This document shows, in pieces, positions 1-5,627 of a stretch of DNA of 6,975 nt. The position numbers and the translations under genes are program-made. The DNA comes from Halanaerobiales bacterium. Lineage in GTDB: Bacteria > Bacillota > Halanaerobiia > Halanaerobiales > JADQBU01. A model generated the notes under the pieces. That model was given only the letters and a program-made list of their open reading frames with translations. It had not been told where the DNA came from and made no database searches. Location: positions 1 to 6,975 of the forward strand of contig JADQBU010000313.1 of assembly GCA_016278435.1 (NCBI GenBank), in the 5' to 3' direction. Numbering within the stretch: the stretch's first letter is position 1; each line of letters opens with the position of its first letter.

Positions 1-257
1 GTATGGGAGTCCCCAGACAGGAGAAATTTCTGGAAGATTACCTGGATGGATTGAAAGCTAAACTGATTATGACGGTTGGAGGTAGTTTTGATGTACTGGC
101 CGGAAAGGTAAACCGGGCTCCACTCTGGTTGCAGAAAGCCAATCTGGAATGGCTGTACCGTTTATATCAGGACCCGGCAAGAATAAAAAGAATGGCAGCC
201 CTGCCAAAATATGTTTTTTTACTCCTCTTGCAGGCCTTAAACACATTAAATAAATAA
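1..257 (+). CDS. WecB/TagA/CpsF family (GT26) glycosyltransferase, 3' part only
   Basis: The last 84 residues of a glycosyltransferase whose 5' part lies outside the window; bases 1-2 complete a preceding codon. Seen: the family's conserved GMGVPRQEKF-type segment (here starting MGVPRQEKFL), the GGSFDVLAGK block, then RAPLWLQKANLEWLYRL followed by a basic, hydrophobic tail, which is the usual C-terminal half of WecG/TagA proteins of about 240 residues. Known for the family: these peripheral membrane enzymes transfer an N-acetylmannosamine-type sugar from a UDP donor to an undecaprenyl-linked GlcNAc acceptor in teichoic acid or other surface polysaccharide synthesis. The exact sugar and polymer cannot be read from this fragment. 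The ATG at 3 is an internal methionine, not the start. The gene is followed by its own terminator and so is probably the end of a transcription unit separate from the ftsE-like gene. Confidence 0.9.
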   Translation, partial: MGVPRQEKFLEDYLDGLKAKLIMTVGGSFDVLAGKVNRAPLWLQKANLEWLYRLYQDPARIKRMAALPKYVFLLLLQALNTLNK

Positions 258-270
258 TATTAGGAATTAT

Positions 271-306
271 AAACCACTGGTAGATTAAATTACCTGTGGT
301 TTTTTT
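271..306 (+). terminator. Rho-independent terminator after the glycosyltransferase gene
   Basis: AAACCAC (271-277) pairs with GTGGTTT (296-302), and inside it GGTA (279-282) pairs with TACC (291-294) across a single T-T mismatch. The loop is 8 nt (283-290). A run of seven T (300-306) follows directly. It begins 14 nt after the stop codon, the standard position for an intrinsic terminator. Confidence 0.88.
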
Positions 307-346
307 GTGCTAATTTTACATACTAATAGTAAGGAGGTTATCTGGT

Positions 347-979
347 ATGCTCTTATTAAATAAGGTGTCAAAATTACCATATTTAAAGGATATAAGCTTC
401 TCAGTCGGAAGAGGAGAATTTGTGGTTGTCTATAATGAAAACCGGGGAATTCTTCAAATTCTGATGAAACTATTTAATGGAAAAGAAAAAGTTGATAGCG
501 GAATAATAAGATTATTAAATAATTTCAAGCCGGGGTCAGAGATGTTCAATAAGGAGCTCGGTACTGTTTATTTTAATAATATATTGTTAAATGATAGAAC
601 GGTCAGAGAAAATTTACAATTTATATATAGAATTAAAGGCTTTCCTGAGTCAAATATTAAGACCAGGGTCAAAAAATCTTTAGATCTAGTTGAGCTGGAG
701 TATCAGGCCGACAAAAAGCCGGAACGATTATTAAAACATCAACTGGTAAAAGCCAATATTGCTCAGGCATTACTGGGTTATCCCTCTTTACTACTTCTGG
801 ATGACTCTTTGAATGGAATGGACGAAGTCAATAGAAGGGGCATTTATCATCTGCTAGAAAAGATTAACGAACTGGGAACTACCATTGTTTATCTCAGTAG
901 TAAAAAATATTTCTTTACAAAAAATAATAAGATAATATATCTGAAAGAAGGGGAGATTTCAAATTACTTCATCTGGTAA
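347..979 (+). CDS. ftsE: FtsE-like ABC ATPase homologue with lost catalytic motifs (pseudo-ATPase)
   Basis: A 210-residue protein of FtsE length. Start ATG is supported by AAGGAGG at 331-337, 9 nt upstream. The fold is recognisable as an ABC nucleotide-binding domain closest to FtsE: GEFVVV strand before the Walker A position, DRTVRENLQF (FtsE has DRTVYENV-type), KRV-like helix, an LLLLDD Walker B strand (148-153), NELGTTIVYL and a final LKEGEIS. Aligned without gaps to the FtsE consensus, the P-loop GPSGAGKST becomes NENRGILQI (30-38), so the Lys and Ser/Thr that bind ATP and Mg are gone. The Q-loop FQD becomes YFN (75-77), the signature LSGGEQ becomes LLKHQ-type sequence (128-132), the catalytic Glu is Asp153, and the H-switch His is Ser185. 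Walker B Asp152 and D-loop Asp159 remain. ATP hydrolysis therefore seems impossible, though the frame is intact. It overlaps the ftsX-like gene by 17 nt and ctpA follows. Identification as FtsE rests on both sequence and context; a different degenerate ABC subunit is less likely. Confidence 0.8.
   Translation: MLLLNKVSKLPYLKDISFSVGRGEFVVVYNENRGILQILMKLFNGKEKVDSGIIRLLNNFKPGSEMFNKELGTVYFNNILLNDRTVRENLQFIYRIKGFPESNIKTRVKKSLDLVELEYQADKKPERLLKHQLVKANIAQALLGYPSLLLLDDSLNGMDEVNRRGIYHLLEKINELGTTIVYLSSKKYFFTKNNKIIYLKEGEISNYFIW
948..965 (+). promoter_or_regulatory. Shine-Dalgarno and proposed AUU start codon of the ftsX-like gene
   Basis: AAGGGGAG (948-955), inside the end of the ftsE-like gene, is followed after 7 nt by ATT (963-965) in the ftsX frame. 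The ftsX frame is open from 945, just after a TGA at 942-944, and contains no ATG, GTG or TTG before the TTG at 1233. A start there would remove TM1 and TM2. AUU is a known rare bacterial start codon (infC is the classic case). The placement relative to the ribosome binding site is what favours this choice. Confidence 0.55.
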
Positions 980-1538
980 AATAATCTTCGCCTGTAAGGA
1001 AGCTTACAGGATAATTAGAAATAATAACCGGCATATAATTCACTATCTTATTCTAACTACTCTGGACCTTTTATTTTTAAGTTTTATACTTATCTTCATC
1101 TTCAATTTTTTCTATATTTCCGAAGTCTTTTCTAAAGGTTCATTAATTTCAGGAATCAAAAACTTTAAGTATTTAATTTATATTATACCGGTTATCACTT
1201 TTGGTTTACTTGTTTACATTAATACTGTTTATTTGAAAAAATTTCTCCAGAATTACCGGGAAGAGATAAAATTAATTGATAGAGTTGGATTTGTCAGTGG
1301 GCTGGAAAAACTGCCTTTACTCTATCTTGCTGGAATAACAAATGGGTTTTCAATCCTCTTTGTCTGGTTAATAAGTTATTTCTTTTATCAGACTTTTTTA
1401 CTGGATTATATTCAGCTCTCTTTGTTAAGTTTTAATTATTTTAGATTAACCCTACTTGTGTTCCTGCTTATTACCGGGATGTACAGCGGTCTCGGGGTAA
1501 GTTATTTTTTATACTGGCGTGTTTCCAGAAAATTGTAA
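963..1538 (+). CDS. ftsX: FtsX-like membrane protein lacking the large extracytoplasmic domain
   Basis: Read from the ATT at 963, the frame gives 191 residues; FtsX is usually about 290-300. The N-terminal CKEAYRIIRNNNRH resembles the cytoplasmic lead-in of FtsX (KEAxRNxxRN). Hydrophobic segments lie at about 28-50 (TM1), 70-90 (TM2), 118-143 (TM3) and 160-185 (TM4). Between TM2 and TM3, LKKFLQNYREEIKLIDRVG matches the family's conserved cytoplasmic loop (xxxxRREEIxIMxLVGA), which contacts FtsE. The TM1-TM2 loop is only about 19 residues, whereas normal FtsX carries an extracytoplasmic domain of roughly 100 residues there that binds murein hydrolases or their activators. The coding sequence is very AT-rich. 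It overlaps the FtsE-like gene by 17 nt, implying translational coupling and a shared complex. If only canonical starts are accepted the gene would be called at TTG 1233 (101 residues, no TM1/TM2), which is biologically implausible because the upstream frame encodes the expected domains. Confidence 0.72.
   Translation: MTSSGKIIFACKEAYRIIRNNNRHIIHYLILTTLDLLFLSFILIFIFNFFYISEVFSKGSLISGIKNFKYLIYIIPVITFGLLVYINTVYLKKFLQNYREEIKLIDRVGFVSGLEKLPLLYLAGITNGFSILFVWLISYFFYQTFLLDYIQLSLLSFNYFRLTLLVFLLITGMYSGLGVSYFLYWRVSRKL
991..1010 (+). other. Hairpin in the first codons of the ftsX-like gene
   Basis: CCTGTAAG (991-998) and CTTACAGG (1003-1010) form a perfect 8-bp stem with a 4-nt loop GAAG. It starts 11 nt after the ftsE stop codon and 25 nt after the proposed AUU start codon. 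There is no T-run, so it is not a terminator. It may affect translation of the ftsX-like gene or may be chance. Confidence 0.4.
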
Positions 1539-1599
1539 GCAGGACAATTGGATTTTACAAAGAAGAATATATTAATTAGATAAAAAGTAGGTGGATATT

Positions 1600-2763
1600 T
1601 TGCAGAAGTGGAAAAAGATAATTATCGTTGTAGTACTTGCATTATTTCTGATTGGTACCGGTATCAGGGGATTTACTGAGGATTATTCTCCACTTGAGAA
1701 TTTTCAACAGGTATTGTATTTAATTAAGACTTACCATGTGGAAGATATCAGTATTAAGAATTTAGTTACTGGTGCAATTAATGGGATGGTCGAAGAACTT
1801 GATCCCTATTCTTCATATATGCTGCCTGATGAATATAATGAAATGCAGACCGAGTTTGAAGGTCATTTTGGTGGTATCGGGATAGTAATCACTGTCAGAA
1901 ATAAAGAGTTGACAATTATATCTCCGATTAAGGGAACACCTGGTGATAAAGCAGGTCTGAAAGCCGGAGATATAATTCTGGCTGTAAACGGAGATTTAAC
2001 CAGTGAGATGTCTCAAAACAAAGCAGTGGACATGATGCGTGGAGAACCGGGAACATCTGTTACACTGACTATAAAACGGGAGGATAATGAGGAATCCTTT
2101 GATGTTGAAATAATCAGAGCAGATATCCAGGTTCCATATGTTGAGTGGGAGATGAAGACAGATGATATCGGGTATATCGCCATATCTGAATTTGTCCAGG
2201 ATGTGGGGGCCAAGGTCGAAGAAGGCCTGCAGAGCCTGCAGGAGCAGGGGGCCAGAGCTGTTGTGCTTGATTTAAGAAATGATCCAGGTGGGTTGCTGGA
2301 CGAAGCCATCCGGGTTGCCAGTAACTTTATAGATGAAGGAGTAGTAGTTTCTATAAAACAGCGGGAGGGTGAGAACAGGGTCTTTGAAACCGACCAGAAT
2401 ATTCAGGCAGTAGATTTACCAATGGTAGTACTTGTTAATGGCGGTAGTGCCAGTGCCTCGGAGATAGTATCAGGAGCGATAAAAGATTATAACCGGGGTA
2501 AACTGATCGGCACAAAAACATTTGGTAAGGGGACTGTCCAGACTGTTATTCCGCTTAATGATGGTTCAGCCCTGAGGCTGACAACGGCCAGATATTATAC
2601 ACCTTCTGGGTCTTTTATCCATGAGAAGGGAATCAATCCTGATATTGAAATTGAATATGATGAAGAGCAGGATGGAGATAACCAGTTAGAAAAAGCTGTT
2701 ACCTATCTGGAGACACAATTACAGATTGAAAGAAATGGACTTAATAAAGCCGCCGGGGAATAA
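1600..2763 (+). CDS. ctpA: S41 family C-terminal processing peptidase (CtpA/CtpB/Tsp type)
   Basis: A membrane-anchored or secreted serine protease that binds C-termini of substrates through a PDZ domain and cleaves them outside the cytoplasm. Start: TTG at 1600 is preferred because AGGTG (1589-1593) lies 6 nt upstream; an in-frame GTG at 1591 would add three residues but overlaps that ribosome binding site. Numbered from TTG (387 residues): signal-anchor at about 6-20 after basic QKWKK; N-terminal helical region with the family motif ELDPYSSYM; PDZ domain about 86-160 with GGIGI, AGLKAGDIILAVNG and the MRGEPGT block; then the protease core with LDLRNDPGG. The catalytic Ser285 (in GGSASASEI), Lys310 and Gln314 (both in FGKGTVQ) have the same spacing (25 and 4) as Ser309/Lys334/Gln338 of B. 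subtilis CtpB, so it should be active. No C-terminal peptidoglycan-binding domain is evident. It sits 61 nt after the ftsX-like gene, probably in the same operon, as in many Firmicutes. Confidence 0.95.
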   Translation: MQKWKKIIIVVVLALFLIGTGIRGFTEDYSPLENFQQVLYLIKTYHVEDISIKNLVTGAINGMVEELDPYSSYMLPDEYNEMQTEFEGHFGGIGIVITVRNKELTIISPIKGTPGDKAGLKAGDIILAVNGDLTSEMSQNKAVDMMRGEPGTSVTLTIKREDNEESFDVEIIRADIQVPYVEWEMKTDDIGYIAISEFVQDVGAKVEEGLQSLQEQGARAVVLDLRNDPGGLLDEAIRVASNFIDEGVVVSIKQREGENRVFETDQNIQAVDLPMVVLVNGGSASASEIVSGAIKDYNRGKLIGTKTFGKGTVQTVIPLNDGSALRLTTARYYTPSGSFIHEKGINPDIEIEYDEEQDGDNQLEKAVTYLETQLQIERNGLNKAAGE

Positions 2764-2826
2764 ACTTAAGTTAAACTATAATTTCCTACTCTATTTCCGG
2801 TAAAAAATTAATTTAATTTGTCTTGT

Positions 2827-2856
2827 AAACCCATGAGCTAACTGCTTATGGGTTTT
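2827..2856 (+). terminator. Hairpin terminator after ctpA
   Basis: AAACCCAT (2827-2834) pairs with ATGGGTTT (2848-2855), continued by GAGC with GCTT (one G-U pair), giving a continuous 12-bp stem around a 5-nt loop (2839-2843). The downstream T tract is short (TTTT, 2853-2856, partly in the stem, then CC), so termination may be incomplete. Confidence 0.7.
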
Positions 2857-2916
2857 CCGATTATCAATAACCCTCGATAATGAATATCATAGAGTATAAA
2901 TAAGGAGAGGGTGTTG

Positions 2917-3363
2917 ATGAATTTGCATGAAATTACGCAGGAAGAGATAAATGAAGTAGTTGATGGTCTGCTGGGAATTCCCTATCAACATAATGGGCGT
3001 GATAGAAACGGGGTGGACTGCTGGGGACTTGTCCGTCTATTTTTTCAAGAACTTGGAATAAATTTACCCATTTCTGATGGACAATATATAAGTGATGAAT
3101 GGTATAAGGAAGATCCCGAAAGGTATATGAGGGCCCTGCATACACTGGGTCTGGAAGTGGGTCATTTTAATAACCTGAATCGGCTGGATATTCCTTACTT
3201 TAGACTCTACCGTGATGTGGTTTCCCATACTGCTGTTATGATCGATGACCATCACTTTGTTCATGTATTAAGGGAAAAGGTAGTCTCAGTGGGGACCATG
3301 AGGAGAAGGATCTGGCGTGGAAAATATGGAGGAGCAATTAGATTAAAATATAGCTTTAAATAA
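2917..3363 (+). CDS. NlpC/P60 family cysteine peptidase domain protein without signal peptide
   Basis: A 148-residue single-domain protein. ATG 2917 is chosen over in-frame GTG 2911 and TTG 2914 because AAGGAGAGG ends at 2910, 6 nt before it. The motif NGVDCWGLVRLFFQELGI supplies the catalytic Cys35; SHTAVMIDDHHFVHV supplies His104 and His116, 12 residues apart as His119 and His131 are in E. coli Spr, completing a Cys-His-His triad. Family members hydrolyse peptide bonds in cell-wall stem peptides (typically gamma-D-Glu to diamino acid) or related amides. The RDRNGVDCWGLVR segment resembles the NlpC/P60 domains of phage tail-assembly proteins more than secreted wall hydrolases, and there is no signal peptide, transmembrane segment or SH3/LysM domain. 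It is a free-standing gene between the ctpA terminator and the uvrB promoter. Substrate is unknown; no promoter of its own could be defined with confidence. Confidence 0.87.
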   Translation: MNLHEITQEEINEVVDGLLGIPYQHNGRDRNGVDCWGLVRLFFQELGINLPISDGQYISDEWYKEDPERYMRALHTLGLEVGHFNNLNRLDIPYFRLYRDVVSHTAVMIDDHHFVHVLREKVVSVGTMRRRIWRGKYGGAIRLKYSFK

Positions 3364-3383
3364 AACAGTAATACTGTTATAAT
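3355..3383 (+). promoter_or_regulatory. Sigma-A-type promoter of uvrB
   Basis: A perfect -10 box TATAAT (3378-3383) lies 17 nt downstream of a -35 candidate TTTAAA (3355-3360, 4 of 6 consensus positions). The -35 overlaps the last codons of the NlpC/P60 gene. Expected transcription start is near 3390, giving a short leader containing the ribosome binding site AAGGGGG (3393-3399). Confidence 0.7.
3364..3378. promoter_or_regulatory. 15-bp palindrome inside the uvrB promoter, candidate operator
   Basis: AACAGTA (3364-3370) and TACTGTT (3372-3378) are perfect inverted repeats around one central A. It fills the -35/-10 spacer and touches the -10 box, an ideal place for a repressor. uvrB is commonly under LexA/SOS control, but this sequence does not have the GAAC-N4-GTTC core of the well known Firmicute LexA site, so the regulator is not identified. 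Confidence 0.45.
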
Positions 3384-3407
3384 ATTAAAAGCAAGGGGGA
3401 TTTAATT

Positions 3408-5399
3408 ATGGCTGCGGATTTCAGGTTAAGAGCACCCTATCAACCAGAGGGTGATCAACCACAGGCAATAGAAAAACTGACAGATGGTATTGAGAAGGGA
3501 TACCGCCATCAGACCCTGCTTGGAGCAACCGGGACGGGAAAAACATATACTATGGCGTCGGTAGTTGAAAAAGTAAATAAACCGACCCTGGTCATTGCTC
3601 ATAATAAAACCCTTGCTGCCCAGTTAACCAGTGAATTTATGGATTATTTTCCTGAAAATGCTGTGGGTTATTTTGTTAGTTACTATGATTACTATCAACC
3701 GGAGGCCTATGTCCCCCAGACAGATACCTATATTGAGAAGGATGCCTCCATTAATGAAGATATAGATAAATTGAGGCTGGCGGCAACTTCCTCTCTCTTT
3801 GAGAGAAGGGATGTTTTGATTGTTGCCAGTGTTTCCTGTATTTATGGCCTGGGTTCTCCTGCTGATTACCTGAACCTTTCTTCAACCCTTAAAGTGGGAG
3901 AGATCCGGGAACGGGATGATATTTTGAGAGAACTTACCTTGATGCAGTATAACCGGAATGATATTGATCTTTCCCGGGGACACTTCCGGGTTAAAGGTGA
4001 TGTTATAGAAATTTTCCCCGCTTACCGTGATATGGCGGTCAGAGTAGAACTGTTCGGAGATGAGATCGATAGGATTACTGAGATAGATACCCTGACCGGA
4101 GAAATTCTCGATGAAAAAGAAGAAGTAACTATCTATCCGGCCAGCCACTTTGTTACGCCGGAGGATAAGATAAAAAGAGCGATTGTTACTATAGAGGAAG
4201 AACTGGAAGAACGGCTGGAGGAGCTAGAAAAGAAGAATAAACTGGTCGAAGCCCAGCGCCTGGAACAGAGAACAAGATATGATCTGGAGATGCTGGAGCA
4301 GATGGGATTCTGTTCGGGGATAGAGAATTATTCCCGTCACCTGGCGGGGCGCTCACCTGGTTTCAGGCCGGAAACCCTGCTCGATTATTTTCCCGATGAT
4401 TTTCTGGTTATTATAGATGAATCACATATGACAATCCCCCAGATCGGGGGTATGTATGCCGGTGACCGTTCCCGTAAAGAAAAACTGGTCGAATATGGTT
4501 TCAGACTGCCTTCAGCTCTTGATAACAGGCCTCTGAATTTCGAAGAGTTTGAGGAACTTGTTGCTCAGGCTGTTTATGTTTCAGCTACCCCTGGTCCTTA
4601 TGAGATGGAACACAGCCAGCAGGTTGTGGAACAGATTATTCGTCCCACCGGTCTGGTAGACCCGGAAATTGAAGTCAGACCGGTAACGGGACAGATCGAT
4701 GACCTGCTGGAAGAGATCAGGGTCGTAGTTGAGGAAAGAGAAGAAAGGGTACTGGTTACAACCCTGACCAAGAGAATGTCAGAGGATTTAACCGAATATC
4801 TGGCTGAGGCCGGGATAAAGGTCCGTTACCTGCATTCGGATATAGATACTCTTGAGCGTTCTGAGATTATTAAGAATCTACGGTTGAAGGAATTTGATGT
4901 ACTGGTCGGAATCAATCTTTTGCGGGAAGGCCTGGACCTGCCGGAAGTCTCCCTGGTAGCGATTCTGGACGCCGATAAAGAGGGGTTTTTGCGTTCAGAC
5001 CGTTCACTGATTCAGACAGTTGGACGTGCTGCCCGTAATGTAAACGGTAAGGTTGTGATGTATGCAGATAATATAACCAGGTCCATGAGTAGAGCCATCG
5101 AGGAGACAGAAAGAAGACGCCAGAAACAGCTGGATTATAATAGTGAGCATAATATAGAACCTAAAACCATCGTCAAGCCAGTAAGAGAAGTAGTAAGACC
5201 GGTGGAGATGGTAGTGAAAGATAGCCAGAAGGTTATTTATAACCCCGGTGATGACGAGAAAGATTTAACCCCGCGTGAAATCCAGCAGCGGATTATTGAA
5301 CTGGAAGAGGAGATGCAGGAAGCTGCTGATAATCTTGAGTTTGAGATTGCTGCTCAGATCAGAGATGAAATTAAAGAAATGGAAGCAATGTTGAAGTGA
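3408..5399 (+). CDS. uvrB: UvrB, damage-verifying helicase-like subunit of the UvrABC excinuclease
   Basis: A complete 663-residue UvrB, full family length, acting in cytoplasmic nucleotide excision repair: UvrA loads it at lesions, its beta-hairpin probes the strands, and it recruits UvrC for incision. Seen in order: Walker A GATGTGKT (39-46, Lys45, Thr46); the beta-hairpin with Tyr92, Tyr93, Tyr95 and Tyr96, same positions as in the Bacillus caldotenax enzyme, followed by PEAYVPQTDTYIEKD; the UvrA-interacting domain 2 region about 150-250; Walker B/DEAD motif DESH (337-340); SATPGP (392-397); helicase domain with LLREGLDLPEVSLVAILDAD; motif VI TVGRAARN (537-544); and the C-terminal UVR helical hairpin (about 624-659) that binds UvrA/UvrC. 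All key residues are intact. ATG 3408 has AAGGGGG 8 nt upstream and its own promoter. Confidence 0.98.
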   Translation: MAADFRLRAPYQPEGDQPQAIEKLTDGIEKGYRHQTLLGATGTGKTYTMASVVEKVNKPTLVIAHNKTLAAQLTSEFMDYFPENAVGYFVSYYDYYQPEAYVPQTDTYIEKDASINEDIDKLRLAATSSLFERRDVLIVASVSCIYGLGSPADYLNLSSTLKVGEIRERDDILRELTLMQYNRNDIDLSRGHFRVKGDVIEIFPAYRDMAVRVELFGDEIDRITEIDTLTGEILDEKEEVTIYPASHFVTPEDKIKRAIVTIEEELEERLEELEKKNKLVEAQRLEQRTRYDLEMLEQMGFCSGIENYSRHLAGRSPGFRPETLLDYFPDDFLVIIDESHMTIPQIGGMYAGDRSRKEKLVEYGFRLPSALDNRPLNFEEFEELVAQAVYVSATPGPYEMEHSQQVVEQIIRPTGLVDPEIEVRPVTGQIDDLLEEIRVVVEEREERVLVTTLTKRMSEDLTEYLAEAGIKVRYLHSDIDTLERSEIIKNLRLKEFDVLVGINLLREGLDLPEVSLVAILDADKEGFLRSDRSLIQTVGRAARNVNGKVVMYADNITRSMSRAIEETERRRQKQLDYNSEHNIEPKTIVKPVREVVRPVEMVVKDSQKVIYNPGDDEKDLTPREIQQRIIELEEEMQEAADNLEFEIAAQIRDEIKEMEAMLK

Positions 5400-5430
5400 A
5401 AATTTATGTTTTCCATAATATAATGCAAAT

Positions 5431-5446
5431 ACTGCAAAAAGTGGTT
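5431..5446 (+). repeat. Left terminal inverted repeat of the MITE-like element
   Basis: ACTGCAAAAAGTGGTT; exact reverse complement of 5628-5643, and the match extends one base outward (T5430 with A5644). It begins 31 nt after the uvrB stop codon. Confidence 0.85.
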
Positions 5447-5496
5447 TTTCGTCATAAAGAGAAATTTTTAGAATCGACTATAACTCAATTCATAAT

Positions 5497-5574
5497 GAAA
5501 TATGGTTACCTAATACTATAGGTCGTCCTGACCATGGTATTAGCTAACCTCGTCCTGAGGTTAGACCATATTTC
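5497..5574. other. Three-way-junction core with two hairpins carrying the same loop
   Basis: A closing stem GAAATATGG/CCATATTTC encloses two adjacent hairpins. Hairpin 1: 5510-5524 pairs with 5530-5543 (14 pairs, one G-U, one bulged A). Hairpin 2: CTAACCTC (5544-5551) pairs perfectly with GAGGTTAG (5557-5564). Both loops are GTCCT, within an identical 9-nt TCGTCCTGA. Only TTAC (5506-5509) and A5565 are unpaired at the junction. The same fold is possible in DNA (cruciform) and in RNA from read-through transcription. Confidence 0.65.
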
Positions 5575-5627
5575 TTTTATGAATTTCGTGTAAGACTCTT
5601 TAACAAAAAATTTCTATATTCCTCAAT

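Noticed and set aside
945..979. Programmed frameshift joining ftsE and ftsX
   Set aside because: The ftsX frame is +1 to ftsE, but no slippery codon pair giving good re-pairing is visible in the overlap, and the Shine-Dalgarno to ATT spacing explains initiation more simply.
1233..1538. Separate 101-residue ORF starting at TTG 1233
   Set aside because: It is the C-terminal half of the ftsX-like gene; the same frame continues upstream to 945 and encodes TM1, TM2 and the cytoplasmic lead-in. No ribosome binding site precedes 1233.
1554..1582. Possible ctpA promoter (TTTACA at 1554-1559, 17 nt spacer, TAGATA at 1577-1582)
   Set aside because: The -35 is good (5 of 6) but the -10 matches only 3 of 6, and AT-rich intergenic sequence gives such hits by chance. 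ctpA is more simply in the ftsEX operon.
2226..2241. Tandem CCTGCAG repeat
   Set aside because: Within ctpA coding sequence (LQSLQ), explained by repeated codons; too short to mean more.
2013..2309. Minus-strand ORF of 98 codons inside ctpA
   Set aside because: Lies wholly opposite the conserved PDZ/protease coding sequence, with a low-complexity Ser-rich translation; shadow ORF.
2860..2900. Promoter for the NlpC/P60 gene (GATAAT 2876-2881 or TATAAA near 2895)
   Set aside because: The first lacks a reasonable -35 at 16-18 nt; the second would start transcription inside the ribosome binding site. Neither is strong enough to call.
2933..3264. Two minus-strand ORFs opposite the NlpC/P60 gene
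   Set aside because: They overlap each other and the clearly coding + strand and show no recognisable family.
3882..4148. Minus-strand ORF inside uvrB
   Set aside because: Opposite a strongly conserved uvrB segment; no supporting motif.
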